Shown here: in pieces, positions 15,258-25,179 of the stretch
Position numbering within the stretch: position 1 is the stretch's first letter
How the letters are laid out: every line of letters begins with the position of its first letter
Assembly: GCA_030950825.1 (NCBI GenBank)
Contig: JAUZQT010000069.1
Coordinates: 1 to 37,470 of the forward strand
From: Mariprofundaceae bacterium
GTDB lineage: Bacteria; Pseudomonadota; Zetaproteobacteria; Mariprofundales; Mariprofundaceae
Direction of reading: 5' to 3'
DNA: 37,470 nucleotides
Translations under genes and position numbers: made by a program
The notes under the pieces: model-generated
Told to the model about the DNA's origin: nothing
Databases searched by the model: none
What the model saw: only the letters and a program-made list of their open reading frames with translations

Positions 15258-16761
15258 GGCGATGCAATATTTAAAGTCCATGAGCCAAGCGAGTGTACAA
15301 AGCTTTTCATCATTGGGTTATCATTTTTCAGGTGCCGATCAGCGTATTGAAAATATTTGTGATGATTCGCGTGCTATTCAGCGAGGTGATACTTTTTTGT
15401 GCCTTCCGCGAACTGCCGAACAAAACCAGCTCTATATTCAGCATGCCATTGCTGCAGGAGCAAGCAGCATTATTTATATCGGTGAGAAAGCTATTGATAG
15501 CCCAATTCCTTGCCTTGTATTGGCCAATATGGATGAAGTGGGCATTTTTTTACGTCGATACTTTCAAACGCTACAAACATCAACGCAGTGCATTGGCATT
15601 ACTGGTACAGATGGAAAAACCAGCGTTGCTTGGATATTACGCGAGGCTTTGGCCAAGCGATACGGAAAAGCTTGGTCTTCAGGTACACTGGGTTGGGTTG
15701 AGGATCATTCGCACATTTATGATTTGGGTAACACCACACCATCCTTGTTGACGCTGCATCATTTATTATCTGCGGCAGATAAACAAAAGATACCCAACTT
15801 GATTATGGAGGTATCATCCCATGGTATTGAGCAACAGCGTATAGCTGGTATCAGCTTTAACGTTGCTGTATGGACAACGCTAGGCCATGATCACTTGCAG
15901 GATCATGGTGGTTTTGATGCCTATGCTGCGTTAAAAGAGCGTTTTATATGCCATGCAGGTAAGCAAGGTGCAACAGTGGTTTACAATCACGATCAATCAA
16001 AGATTCATCAACGCTTGCTGCACGCCAATTTTAAAACACGCAGCTATGGTCATGGCCTGTACCAACAGCAACAGAAAAAACACATGCTGGCATGGGAGCA
16101 AGAGCTTCCTGGCTTGTTGCGTTTGGCAAAAAAAGGCAAAGAAATGGTTGTGGATGACATACCAGTTGGCCGTTTTCATGCTGAAAATAGCACCGCAGCA
16201 GCACAGGTATTGCATAGCCATTTCAAAATAAGTCTGCGAGAAAGTGCACAACTGTTATCAGGTGCTACGGCTCCACCTGGGCGCATGCAGGCTATCGAAG
16301 TTGGGTGCTGGCAGGTGTTTATTGATTATGCCCATACAGCAGAGGCGTTGCAGGCGTGCTTGGAAAGTATGCGTCCCATCACACGCGGTCGATTACTCTT
16401 GGTTTTCGGGTGCGGTGGGGAACGTGACCGAGGAAAACGGCCTGAAATGGGGCGTGTTGCATCCGAGTTCGCCGATGTCATCTGGATCACTTTGGATAAC
16501 CCGCGTGGTGAAAATCCGGAGGTCATTGCCTCTGAAATTGAGGGTGGTATTGCGCATCCCTACCCCTTGGAAGTGCATTTGCAATTGGATCGTGAACAGG
16601 CCATTGCTGCCGCCATTGCAAGCATGGATAGTCATGACACCTTAATTATTGCTGGGAAAGGGCATGAAGCCTATATGGATGTTCAAGGGCAGCGGCTACC
16701 ATGGAGTGACATGGCCTGTGCATATCGTTTTTTGCAACAAAAGAACAGGGCGGTGGCTTGA
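15250..16761 (+). CDS. murE: UDP-MurNAc-L-Ala-D-Glu:meso-diaminopimelate ligase
   Basis: Adds the third amino acid to the peptidoglycan stem peptide. The start is set at the ATG 15250-15252 (MNKAMQYL), which has GAGG nine nt upstream and overlaps the ftsI end by eight nt. An earlier in-frame start would run deep into ftsI. The 503-aa protein shows the Mur-ligase P-loop GTDGKTS with Lys123, the GHDHLQDHG region, and DNPR at 416-419, the motif that marks meso-diaminopimelate specificity over lysine. GKGHEAYMDVQG lies near the C-terminus. It is coupled to murF by a TGATG overlap. Confidence 0.96.
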   Translation: MNKAMQYLKSMSQASVQSFSSLGYHFSGADQRIENICDDSRAIQRGDTFLCLPRTAEQNQLYIQHAIAAGASSIIYIGEKAIDSPIPCLVLANMDEVGIFLRRYFQTLQTSTQCIGITGTDGKTSVAWILREALAKRYGKAWSSGTLGWVEDHSHIYDLGNTTPSLLTLHHLLSAADKQKIPNLIMEVSSHGIEQQRIAGISFNVAVWTTLGHDHLQDHGGFDAYAALKERFICHAGKQGATVVYNHDQSKIHQRLLHANFKTRSYGHGLYQQQQKKHMLAWEQELPGLLRLAKKGKEMVVDDIPVGRFHAENSTAAAQVLHSHFKISLRESAQLLSGATAPPGRMQAIEVGCWQVFIDYAHTAEALQACLESMRPITRGRLLLVFGCGGERDRGKRPEMGRVASEFADVIWITLDNPRGENPEVIASEIEGGIAHPYPLEVHLQLDREQAIAAAIASMDSHDTLIIAGKGHEAYMDVQGQRLPWSDMACAYRFLQQKNRAVA

Positions 16762-18188
16762 TGTATTTAAGTGCGCTAGAGCTTCAACAAGCCACCCAAG
16801 GAAAGTGGCACCATCGTACACCAGGAAACCTAAGGTGCATCAAAACCGATAGCCGCCATTTTGAGCATGGTGATGCTTTTCTTGCATTGCACGGGCCTCA
16901 TTTTGATGGCCATCATTACGCCCATGGGCTTGATGGTAAGGCGTGTGCTTTTATTGGCGATCATCAAGGGGTTAAGGGCTGGTCTGACTTGGCGACACCA
17001 CAATTGGAAGTACAAAACACCCAGTTTGCGCTGGGTGATATTGCCCATGCTTGGCGAAAAAAACTGCGCAATACGACGATTGTTGCCATTACAGGCTCTT
17101 ATGGAAAAACAACGGTGCGCTCCATGCTGGTACATGTATTTGATGCATTGGGGATGAAAACAACTGCAACGAAAGGTAATTTAAATAATTTAATTGGCGT
17201 TCCAATGACCTTGCTTGGCATTCCCGATGATACAGACATTGCATTTATCGAATGCGGCATCAGCGAGATTGGTGAGATGCAGCGCTTATCTGAAATTGTT
17301 CACCCTGATATTGTCATATTCACAGGTATCACAGCTGCGCATAGCGAAGGCTTGGGCGGCTTACGCGGTGTTATATATGAGAAAACACAACTATTGAATC
17401 ACCTGAGTGATCAAGGTTGGTGTGCTTTGGGGCATGGTGTTGGTGAGCAATTACGAGACATTCACCATCATCATTGTATGGGAATATGTGTGGGTTATCA
17501 CATGCTTGGAAGTCAACTAACGTTAAGCTACGGCGATGAACAAGCATCATTATCACTGCCACTTCCTGCCGCACATTGGGGCGAAAACATGGCCTTTGTA
17601 GCCTCCATTGCATTGCAATACACACAGCGTCAACAACGTTGCATCAGCCTGACTGAATTAACGAAAAGTCTAGCAAGTTGGCAGCCCGTTCAAGGGCGCT
17701 TGCAAAGCATTTCAGGTATCAATGGCTGTTTGATTTTGGATGATAGTTATAATGCCAATCCCGTCACCATGCAGGCAGCCCTGCATACCCTAGCTGCCAT
17801 GCCATCACGCCGCATTGCTATTTTGGGCGATATGGCTGAATTGGGCGATGTTGCAATATCGGCGCACAAACAACTTGATGCCTCACAATGCGATCTGCTT
17901 ATTTTGGTAGGGAAAAACATGCATGGGCTTTATCAGCAACAAGCCCCATCCGCATCGTTGATGTGGTTCGCCAATACAGATGATTTTCTGGCATGGGTCA
18001 CACATGACTTTTTCACAGCCCAAGATACCATCCTTATCAAGGCATCGCGTAGTATGAGATTTGATAAAATCGTCAGTGCACTAAACACCGATGAAACTTT
18101 TTCACCCCATGCTATGAAAGGTCTGTCGCAGGCTACCAAAGCCGCACGATTTCATGCCCAAAAACCAGGAAGTGCCCATGCTGTATAA
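16761..18188 (+). CDS. murF: UDP-MurNAc-tripeptide:D-Ala-D-Ala ligase
   Basis: Adds D-Ala-D-Ala to complete the UDP-MurNAc pentapeptide. The 475-aa protein (ATG at 16761 overlapping the murE stop by one base) has TDSR in the N-terminal domain, P-loop GSYGKTTVRSM (about 112-122), TKGNLNNLIGVP, and DDSYNANPVTM (about 330-340), all characteristic of MurF. Its last 11 nt overlap the mraY start. Confidence 0.96.
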   Translation: MYLSALELQQATQGKWHHRTPGNLRCIKTDSRHFEHGDAFLALHGPHFDGHHYAHGLDGKACAFIGDHQGVKGWSDLATPQLEVQNTQFALGDIAHAWRKKLRNTTIVAITGSYGKTTVRSMLVHVFDALGMKTTATKGNLNNLIGVPMTLLGIPDDTDIAFIECGISEIGEMQRLSEIVHPDIVIFTGITAAHSEGLGGLRGVIYEKTQLLNHLSDQGWCALGHGVGEQLRDIHHHHCMGICVGYHMLGSQLTLSYGDEQASLSLPLPAAHWGENMAFVASIALQYTQRQQRCISLTELTKSLASWQPVQGRLQSISGINGCLILDDSYNANPVTMQAALHTLAAMPSRRIAILGDMAELGDVAISAHKQLDASQCDLLILVGKNMHGLYQQQAPSASLMWFANTDDFLAWVTHDFFTAQDTILIKASRSMRFDKIVSALNTDETFSPHAMKGLSQATKAARFHAQKPGSAHAV

Positions 18189-19248
18189 TCTTCTTGTTCC
18201 ACTGGCTGATCAATATTCATTTTTCAACCTTTTTCAATATATTACAGTTCGTACCATTGGCGCATTGGTCACATCGCTGATTATTTGCTGGCTGGTTGGG
18301 CCTGCATTTATCCGTCGAATGCAAGCACTGCAGGGTAAGGGTCAGCCTATACGCCATGATGGCCCACAAAGTCACTTATCCAAACAGGGAACCCCAACCA
18401 TGGGGGGACTATTGATTTTATTCAGTCTAAGTGTTTCCACGCTATTATGGGCTGATTTGGAAAATTACTTTATATGGTTGGCGCTACTGGTGACCTTGGG
18501 TTATGGATTGATTGGTGGCTGGGATGATTACCTTAAGTTAACACTGCGTAACAGCAAAGGCTTGGCAGGCCGCTGGAAATTGTTGCTGCAATTTTTATTC
18601 GGTGGTATTGCCGCTGTTGGCCTGATGCAAATAACAGAGCCTATTGTTGATATTCCATTTTTTGCAGTGCAATGGGATATGGGTTACTGGTATATTATAT
18701 TTGTATTATTGGTACTCATCGGCACATCCAATGCTGTGAACCTAACCGATGGACTGGATGGGTTAGCGGTTACGCCAACCTTTATGACAGCGATGGCTTT
18801 GGCAGTGATCGTTTATCTTGCTGGGCATGCCCATTTTTCAGATTATTTATTGATTCCTTATGTTCCAGGAGCAGGTGAATTAACTATTTTTTGCGGCGCA
18901 ATCATGGGTTCTTGTTTGGGATTCTTATGGTTTAACACATATCCAGCGCAGGTTTTTATGGGTGATGTTGGATCACTTGCCCTTGGTGGTGCCTTAGGTT
19001 TTGTGGCTTGTGCGGTACATCAGCAATTTTTACTGGCTATTGCTGGTGGGCTGTTTGTGCTTGAGGCGGTATCGGTGATTGTGCAAGTTACCAGCTTTAA
19101 ACTAACGGGTAAACGTGTCTTTCGCATGGCTCCTATTCATCATCATTATGAGCTTAAAGGCTGGCCTGAACCCAAAGTGATTGTGCGGTTCTGGATCATC
19201 TCGTTTCTATTGGCCTTGGTAGCACTTGCTACCTTGAAAATTCGCTAA
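18178..19248 (+). CDS. mraY: Phospho-MurNAc-pentapeptide transferase
   Basis: Polytopic inner-membrane enzyme that transfers phospho-MurNAc-pentapeptide to undecaprenyl phosphate, making lipid I. The start is the ATG at 18178 (MLYNLLVPLADQY), which has AGGAAG just upstream. An earlier ATG at 18154 has no such site. The 356-aa protein has about ten membrane spans and the catalytic motifs GGWDDYLKL, NLTDGLDGLA, GDVGSLALGG and HHHYELKGWPEPK. It overlaps murF by 11 nt and is followed by murD after four nt. Confidence 0.97.
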   Translation: MLYNLLVPLADQYSFFNLFQYITVRTIGALVTSLIICWLVGPAFIRRMQALQGKGQPIRHDGPQSHLSKQGTPTMGGLLILFSLSVSTLLWADLENYFIWLALLVTLGYGLIGGWDDYLKLTLRNSKGLAGRWKLLLQFLFGGIAAVGLMQITEPIVDIPFFAVQWDMGYWYIIFVLLVLIGTSNAVNLTDGLDGLAVTPTFMTAMALAVIVYLAGHAHFSDYLLIPYVPGAGELTIFCGAIMGSCLGFLWFNTYPAQVFMGDVGSLALGGALGFVACAVHQQFLLAIAGGLFVLEAVSVIVQVTSFKLTGKRVFRMAPIHHHYELKGWPEPKVIVRFWIISFLLALVALATLKIR

Positions 19249-19252
19249 ACTT

Positions 19253-20650
19253 ATGACCAACACAAGGGCACAAAAACATGCCATCATTGGCATGGGAAAA
19301 ACAGGCATATCCATTGCCCATTTTTTGCTGCGACAAGGTTTTTCCTGTGAGGCTTTTGATGAGAATCTAAAAAAACCTCCTGAAGATTTGCCAATACCCT
19401 TTCATCGAGGCGCTTTAAACAGTAAAGAGTTACAAGCATTTGATCGTATCTGGGTAAGTCCAGGTATTCGCTGGTCTTTGCCTGCGCTACAGAAAACGCG
19501 TCATGCTGGCATTCATATGCAAGGTGATTTAAGCCTATTTCTAGAGTATTGTCATACACCGTTAATCGCTATTACTGGCACCAATGGCAAAACTACAGCA
19601 ACACAAATTATACAAACACTTTTGGAGACCTTGCCAGGTGGTTGCGATATGGGTGGTAATATTGGCACGCCTGTACTTGATCTTATCAGACAAGATAAGC
19701 CGATTCGTCACATTGTATTGGAGCTTTCGAGCTTTCAACTAGAGCGTTGCGACGCAATTCACCCTCGCTGGGCAGTGATGCTAAATATTCAAGCTGACCA
19801 TGCGGATATGCATGACAGTGATGCCGCTTATTTGGCAGCAAAACTGCGCCTATTTACCCATCAAGGCATGGGTGATACAGCCATGCTTCCAATGGATGGG
19901 AAGTGGAATGATTTAAGCCAAAGCTTAACAACGCGGGGTGTTCAAGTGCACCGTTTTGGCCAGATCTCTGAGCAAGACCCTGCTGCAGAAACGCTGGTTG
20001 CTGGTATTTTAAATAGTAAGAAACGACATATTTTATTTTGGCATCAGGATGGGCAACGCCAAAATATTCATTGCCAAGATATTCCAACAAGAGGCCTACA
20101 CCAGCATATTAATTTGGCTGTTGCAGCCCAAGCCGCAGCTGATTTTGGTGTGTCCAGCTATGTTATACGTGAGGCCATCACATCATTTCGAGGCCTAAAG
20201 CACCGCCTCAGGCTGCTTGGAAACGTTGCCAAACATGATTGGTTTGATGATTCCAAAGCAACCAATCCAGCCGCAGCTAAAGCTGCGTTGGCTTCTTTTG
20301 ATCAAAGCATTTGGATTTGTGGCGGTTTGCGCAAAGGGCTCGATTTAACGGTATTATCCAATACCATCCGCGCGCATGTGGCACATGCCATTGTCATTGG
20401 CAAAGACAAAAAAGCCTATATTCAATTGCTTCAAAGCTCAGGGATCCGTTATACAGTAGCCAACAGCATGGAGCGTGCTGTGCTTATTGCCGCCGCACAT
20501 GCAAGCCAATTGCCTGTTTTGTTATCACCGGCTGCTGCCAGTCAAGATCAGTTTGCCAATTATGCTGAACGCGGGCAGGCCTTTGCCAAGGCAATCAATG
20601 CATTGGAAAAACAAGTGTTGAAAAAACAAGCCGTGGAGAAACAGGCATAA
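19253..20650 (+). CDS. murD: UDP-MurNAc-L-alanine:D-glutamate ligase
   Basis: Adds D-glutamate to UDP-MurNAc-L-Ala. The 465-aa protein starts with a Rossmann-like AIIGMGKTGISIAHFL, has the P-loop TGTNGKTTATQ (about 104-114), LELSSFQLE and the DDSKATNPAA motif, and ends in LSPAAASQDQFANYAERGQAF, the typical MurD close. The last 15 or so residues are a short repetitive tail (EKQVLKKQAVEKQ) of no known role. Its TAA overlaps the ftsW ATG by one base. Confidence 0.96.
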   Translation: MTNTRAQKHAIIGMGKTGISIAHFLLRQGFSCEAFDENLKKPPEDLPIPFHRGALNSKELQAFDRIWVSPGIRWSLPALQKTRHAGIHMQGDLSLFLEYCHTPLIAITGTNGKTTATQIIQTLLETLPGGCDMGGNIGTPVLDLIRQDKPIRHIVLELSSFQLERCDAIHPRWAVMLNIQADHADMHDSDAAYLAAKLRLFTHQGMGDTAMLPMDGKWNDLSQSLTTRGVQVHRFGQISEQDPAAETLVAGILNSKKRHILFWHQDGQRQNIHCQDIPTRGLHQHINLAVAAQAAADFGVSSYVIREAITSFRGLKHRLRLLGNVAKHDWFDDSKATNPAAAKAALASFDQSIWICGGLRKGLDLTVLSNTIRAHVAHAIVIGKDKKAYIQLLQSSGIRYTVANSMERAVLIAAAHASQLPVLLSPAAASQDQFANYAERGQAFAKAINALEKQVLKKQAVEKQA

Positions 20651-21783
20651 TGCGCGCGCCTGTTGATGCCATTCTTGTCGGATGTGTCTTGCTATTGCTT
20701 GCATTGAGTACACTCATGGTGAGTAGCGCTAGTTTAAGCGTCGCAGAAGTGCGTTATGGTGATGCTTTTCAAATTATCCGTCATTGGTTGGTCTATATTC
20801 CTTTTGGACTACTATTGATGTGGGCTGTTTCACTTGTCTCTCCCAACTCTTGGAAAGCCATGAGTCTGCCTATACTGATCGTTGCATTATTGATCATGGT
20901 TAGTGTTCTTATCACAGGCCAAGAACTTAATGGTGCAACCCGTTGGTTTTCTCTGTTTGGTATAAGTTTGCAGCCTGTTGAGCTACTAAAACCAGCTGTT
21001 ATTTTATACATAGCATACTATATGAGTCATTTCCCAGATCGACTCAAACAATTATCCAGTGGCCTGGCACCGATGTTGCTCATGCTTGGAACGGCATTGT
21101 TGTTGCTTCTGTTGCAACCTGATTTTGGTAATGCCTTATTGCTCGCTGCTGTCTGTTTTGCTTTGTGGTTTGTGGGTGGAATACCATTTCGACACTTGAT
21201 AGGTACCAGCATGGTTTTGCTGCCCATTGCGATCATTGCGGTTGTTGTCGCGCCTTATCGTGTTCAGCGGTTATTAAGTTTTACCGATCCATGGGCAGAT
21301 CCTTTTGATACAGGTTACCAGCTGATTCAGTCGATGATCGCCTTTGGTTCAGGTGGTATCACAGGCGTGGGTGTGGGACAGGGCATACAAAAATTATTTT
21401 ATCTTCCTGAATCTTTCACTGATTTTATTGCCGCAGTCATGGGCGAAGAACTTGGACTTATTGGAACCGTTTCCCTGATTCTTATTTTTGCAGTCATCAT
21501 TATGCGTGGGCTGCACATTGCCATGCGTTGTACGCATGCTTTTGAGCGCCTACTGGCCACAGGGTGTACACTGCTTATCGGTATCAGCTTCTTCATCAAC
21601 CTCGCAGCAGTCATGGGAATGATTCCCACCAAAGGCATGCCTATTCCATTTTTCTCTTATGGTGGTAGCGCTCTTTTTGGCAATTGCATTTTGATGGGCT
21701 TATTATTGGGGATTCATAGGCGTTTGCCAGTCACACAGAATAAAAAGGCACGCCAGCATAAAAATATAGAGGTCACAGCATGA
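20650..21783 (+). CDS. ftsW: Septal peptidoglycan glycosyltransferase FtsW
   Basis: SEDS-family integral membrane protein (377 aa, about ten spans) that polymerises lipid II at the division site with FtsI. Visible SEDS motifs are GATRWFSLFGISLQPVEL, QPDFGNALL, the DPWADPFDTGYQLIQSMIAFGSGG loop, FTDFIAAVMGEELGLIG, and PIPFFSYGGSALF near the C-terminus. Coupled to murD (TAATG) and murG (ATGA). Confidence 0.96.
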   Translation: MRAPVDAILVGCVLLLLALSTLMVSSASLSVAEVRYGDAFQIIRHWLVYIPFGLLLMWAVSLVSPNSWKAMSLPILIVALLIMVSVLITGQELNGATRWFSLFGISLQPVELLKPAVILYIAYYMSHFPDRLKQLSSGLAPMLLMLGTALLLLLLQPDFGNALLLAAVCFALWFVGGIPFRHLIGTSMVLLPIAIIAVVVAPYRVQRLLSFTDPWADPFDTGYQLIQSMIAFGSGGITGVGVGQGIQKLFYLPESFTDFIAAVMGEELGLIGTVSLILIFAVIIMRGLHIAMRCTHAFERLLATGCTLLIGISFFINLAAVMGMIPTKGMPIPFFSYGGSALFGNCILMGLLLGIHRRLPVTQNKKARQHKNIEVTA

Positions 21784-22901
21784 ACAGTTGTCGTACACTT
21801 CAACTCTGTATTGCTGGTGGTGGCACCGGTGGGCATGTGATGCCAGCGTTGGCTTTGGCCGATGCCGCACGCCAGCGTTGGCAGTCTTTGCAAGTATCGT
21901 TTATAGGTGCTGAACGCGGCCTTGAAGCTCAGCTGCTTCCTGAGCGTGGTGAAGATGTGCTATTGCTAAAAATGCATGCTGTGCAAGGTGTCGGGCTGCT
22001 GCATAAACTGCGTGTGTTATTATGGGAAATGCCCCGCGCGGTTTATCATATTCGCAGGCATTGGAAAAAACAATCGCCGACCCTGCTTGTGGGTGTGGGT
22101 GGTTATGCCAGTGCAACGGGTGTGATTGCAGCGATTATCAACCGAATTCCTGTGGTTCTCTACGAACAAAATGCGGTGCCTGGTTTGGTTAATCGTACTT
22201 TGGCTCGTTTTTCCAAGTGCATCATGCTGGGTTTTACAGAAGCAGAAATATACTTTAAAGCCAAGCAAACCGTACACACAGGCAATATTGTGCGTACAGC
22301 AATTGCCAATACCCGTTGGAAAAATCACAGCCCGCCTTGCCTGCTGGTGCTCGGCGGCTCACAAGGTGCGCGTTTTCTTAACCAAACTGTTCCGCAAGCA
22401 TGTATTGCGCTGCATGAGCAAGGTAAATCTTTCACGGTTGTGCATGTCTGTGGCGGTGATGAAAGCCAACGTAGAGAGGTTGAGGATTGCTACCAGAAAG
22501 TGGGTATAACAGCTAAAGTCATGTCCTTTTGCACGGATATGCCCAATTTCTATGCATGTGGTAGCTTGATGATTGCACGCGCTGGTGCCATGACTGTTGC
22601 TGAAGCCAATAGCATTGGTTTACCCAGCATTTTTGTGCCATTACCACATGCCGCAGACCAACACCAAACATACAATGCGCGTAGTTTAAGTGATCAAGGT
22701 GCTGCCTTACTGTTTGAACAACAAGATAATAATGCCAACACCATGGCCAAACTCATCAGTGACACATTATTTAATAGCCAACAGTTGCAAGCCATGCATA
22801 AGGCCAGTTGTTTGATTTGCATCCAAGATGCCAAACAGCGTCAACTGGATGTGTTATCCCTGTGGTTGGAAAAAGAAGGGCTGGAGTCAACAAGCTCATG
22901 A
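21780..22901 (+). CDS. murG: UDP-GlcNAc:lipid I GlcNAc transferase
   Basis: Peripheral inner-membrane glycosyltransferase that turns lipid I into lipid II. The 373-aa protein has the glycine-rich acceptor-binding loop IAGGGTGGHVMPALAL (about 11-26), VGVGGYASATG, YEQNAVPGLVNR, LVLGGSQGARFLNQ, and the UDP-GlcNAc-binding ARAGAMTVAEANSIGLPSIFVPLPHAADQHQ segment. Coupled to ftsW and murC through ATGA overlaps. Confidence 0.96.
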   Translation: MNSCRTLQLCIAGGGTGGHVMPALALADAARQRWQSLQVSFIGAERGLEAQLLPERGEDVLLLKMHAVQGVGLLHKLRVLLWEMPRAVYHIRRHWKKQSPTLLVGVGGYASATGVIAAIINRIPVVLYEQNAVPGLVNRTLARFSKCIMLGFTEAEIYFKAKQTVHTGNIVRTAIANTRWKNHSPPCLLVLGGSQGARFLNQTVPQACIALHEQGKSFTVVHVCGGDESQRREVEDCYQKVGITAKVMSFCTDMPNFYACGSLMIARAGAMTVAEANSIGLPSIFVPLPHAADQHQTYNARSLSDQGAALLFEQQDNNANTMAKLISDTLFNSQQLQAMHKASCLICIQDAKQRQLDVLSLWLEKEGLESTSS

Positions 22902-24292
22902 AATCCCGTGTTCAACTCATTCACTTCACTGGCATTGGCGGCATTGGTATGAGTGGTATTGCCGAATTATTGCACAACCAAGGCTTTGTTGTGCAAGGCA
23001 GTGACGCAGCGGATAGCCCCAATGTTCAACGTCTTCGCGATTTGGGCATTTCCGTGGCCATCGGTCACGCAGCGGAGCATATTGGCGATGCACAAGTCGT
23101 TGTGGTGACTTCGGCGGTGAATGATGCAAACCCTGAAATTTTGGCCGCCCGTGCATGCAATATTCCAGTTATTCCACGCGCAGAAATGCTTGCTGAATTG
23201 ATGCGCATGAAACAAGGCATTGCCATTGCTGGTAGCCATGGAAAAACCACGATTACTTCCATGATTGCGCACGCTATGGAAGTTGCAGGTTTGGATCCGA
23301 CTTATGTGATAGGCGGGCGTTTGATGGCATCAGGAAGCAATACCCGCCTTGGTGGCAGCCCTTGGCTGGTTGTTGAAGCCGATGAAAGTGATGGTTCCTT
23401 TCTGCATTTATCACCCACCATCACCGTTGTTAGCAATATTGATCCCGAACACCTCGATCACTATGGCGACTTTGAAACATTGATGGCTGCCTTTGTACAA
23501 TTTGTGAATCAGACACCTTTCTATGGTCGTGTGATTTTGCACCAAGAGCACCCTCACGTTGCCAGCCTGCGTGAACATGTGCACAAACCCATTACAACCT
23601 ATGGTTGTAGCCCACAAGCAGATATACACCTGATACAATCAAGCTGTGATAGCTATGCGCAGCAGTTAACCATTGGGATGCATGATGCTCAATCCGATAG
23701 GGTGCAAACACAGCAGCTCTATTTACCGATGCCAGGGCTGCACAATGCTGAAAATGCCCTCGCAGCTATTGCAGTGTTACGCGATCTTGGTATTGATTGG
23801 CCGACTATTCAGCAAGGCTTCAAGAGTTTCTCCGGTATTCAACGCCGTTTTCAGTGTTTTTCAAACAACAATAGCGTATTGGTCGATGACTATGCCCACC
23901 ACCCCAAAGAGGTGATGGCAACATTGGAAGCGGCGCGCACATGCTGGGCAGATCGTCATATTACAGCCATTTTCCAACCCCATCGTTACACGCGCACCCG
24001 TGATTTAATGGAAGAATTTTTAGGCAGCTTTGAACTTGCCAATGAGCTTATTTTGTTGCCCGTTTATGCCGCCAGTGAGGCACCCATTGAAGGGGCAACA
24101 TCCAAGGCTTTGCAACAAGGTTTATTGCGTCGCGGCCACCGCCAAGTTTCACTGGTGGATGATTTGGATGCAGCCTTTGTCAGTGCACTGGCTGCGTTGA
24201 ATGACAATCATATTGTTTTACTGATGGGCGCAGGTTCCATTGGTTTGCTGGGTGCACGTCTGCGTCATGCTTTAGGACAAGAAAGCCAATGA
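22898..24292 (+). CDS. murC: UDP-MurNAc:L-alanine ligase
   Basis: First Mur ligase, joining L-Ala to UDP-MurNAc. The start is the ATG at 22898 that overlaps the murG stop (ATGA). The protein (464 aa) then opens with the standard IHFTGIGGIGMSGIAELL. Other motifs are the P-loop AGSHGKTTITSM (about 111-122), VVEADESDGSF, SNIDPEHLDHYG, and VDDYAHHPKEV, then FQPHRYTRTRDL. Coupled to murB by ATGA. Confidence 0.97.
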   Translation: MKSRVQLIHFTGIGGIGMSGIAELLHNQGFVVQGSDAADSPNVQRLRDLGISVAIGHAAEHIGDAQVVVVTSAVNDANPEILAARACNIPVIPRAEMLAELMRMKQGIAIAGSHGKTTITSMIAHAMEVAGLDPTYVIGGRLMASGSNTRLGGSPWLVVEADESDGSFLHLSPTITVVSNIDPEHLDHYGDFETLMAAFVQFVNQTPFYGRVILHQEHPHVASLREHVHKPITTYGCSPQADIHLIQSSCDSYAQQLTIGMHDAQSDRVQTQQLYLPMPGLHNAENALAAIAVLRDLGIDWPTIQQGFKSFSGIQRRFQCFSNNNSVLVDDYAHHPKEVMATLEAARTCWADRHITAIFQPHRYTRTRDLMEEFLGSFELANELILLPVYAASEAPIEGATSKALQQGLLRRGHRQVSLVDDLDAAFVSALAALNDNHIVLLMGAGSIGLLGARLRHALGQESQ

Positions 24293-25179
24293 GTTGGCAG
24301 CAGCCACTACAGAGCTTCGGTGAGCTTAGCCAGCATGAATCCATGGCTGCGCATACCACGCTTGCCGTGGGTGGTATGGCTACATGGTATTTCAAACCGC
24401 ATCATAAGATTGCCTTGTGTCAGGCGCTGTCATTGATTCCTGACGAAATTAGGATTCTTCCGCTTGGGCGTGGTAGTAATCTGCTTGTATCTGATCAAGG
24501 GTTTAAAGGCATGGTGATTGATTTAGGTATGCTGAATCACGTTGAAATAAAAGGTCGTACTTTAACTGCTCAAGCTGGGAGCCGTATGTCCAAGCTGGCG
24601 CAGACAGCCGCCAAAGCAGGGCTTAGCGGGCTTGAATTTATGGCAACTGTCCCTGGTGATTTGGGTGGCGGCATTGCAATGAATGCAGGAGCATTTGGGC
24701 AACAAGCATCAGATACTTGCCTGCAAGTAGATATTGTTCACCGCCATGGCAATGAAGAAACCTTATCCAAACAACAATTGAATATGGTTTATCGCCATAG
24801 CCAGATTCCTGATCAGGCGATTATCCTTGCCGCCAGTTTTGAATTACTCAAGGGAAAGGCTGAAAATATTCTCCATGCCATGCGCCATATGCGCCAAAAA
24901 CGTTCACAGTCCCAACCTTTGGCACTGCCCAACTGTGGTTCGGTATTTAAAAACCCAGAAGGAGATTACGCCGCACGCTTGATTGAAGCAGTAGGGCTCA
25001 AGGGAAAGTGCATGGGTGACGCTCAAATATCGAATGTGCATGCCAACTTTATTGTGAATCATGGTAGTGCATCCAGTGATGATATACATGCGCTTATTGC
25101 GTTGGTACAACACAGTGTTTTTGAAAAGTTTGCCATCCATTTGGAGCCAGAAGTGCGAATTTTGGAGTCGGTGCAATGA
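24289..25179 (+). CDS. murB: UDP-N-acetylenolpyruvoylglucosamine reductase
   Basis: FAD enzyme that reduces enolpyruvyl-UDP-GlcNAc to UDP-MurNAc. The 296-aa protein has NTTLAVGG-like HTTLAVGGMA, the FAD-binding LPLGRGSNLLVSDQGF, GLEFMATVPGDLGGGIAMNAGAFG, YRHSQIP, and the catalytic-serine region PNCGSVFKNPEGDYAARLIE. C-terminal LEPEVRIL holds the catalytic glutamate. The short length and NCGSVFKNP fit the type II MurB group. Coupled to ddl by ATGA. Confidence 0.96.
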   Translation: MSWQQPLQSFGELSQHESMAAHTTLAVGGMATWYFKPHHKIALCQALSLIPDEIRILPLGRGSNLLVSDQGFKGMVIDLGMLNHVEIKGRTLTAQAGSRMSKLAQTAAKAGLSGLEFMATVPGDLGGGIAMNAGAFGQQASDTCLQVDIVHRHGNEETLSKQQLNMVYRHSQIPDQAIILAASFELLKGKAENILHAMRHMRQKRSQSQPLALPNCGSVFKNPEGDYAARLIEAVGLKGKCMGDAQISNVHANFIVNHGSASSDDIHALIALVQHSVFEKFAIHLEPEVRILESVQ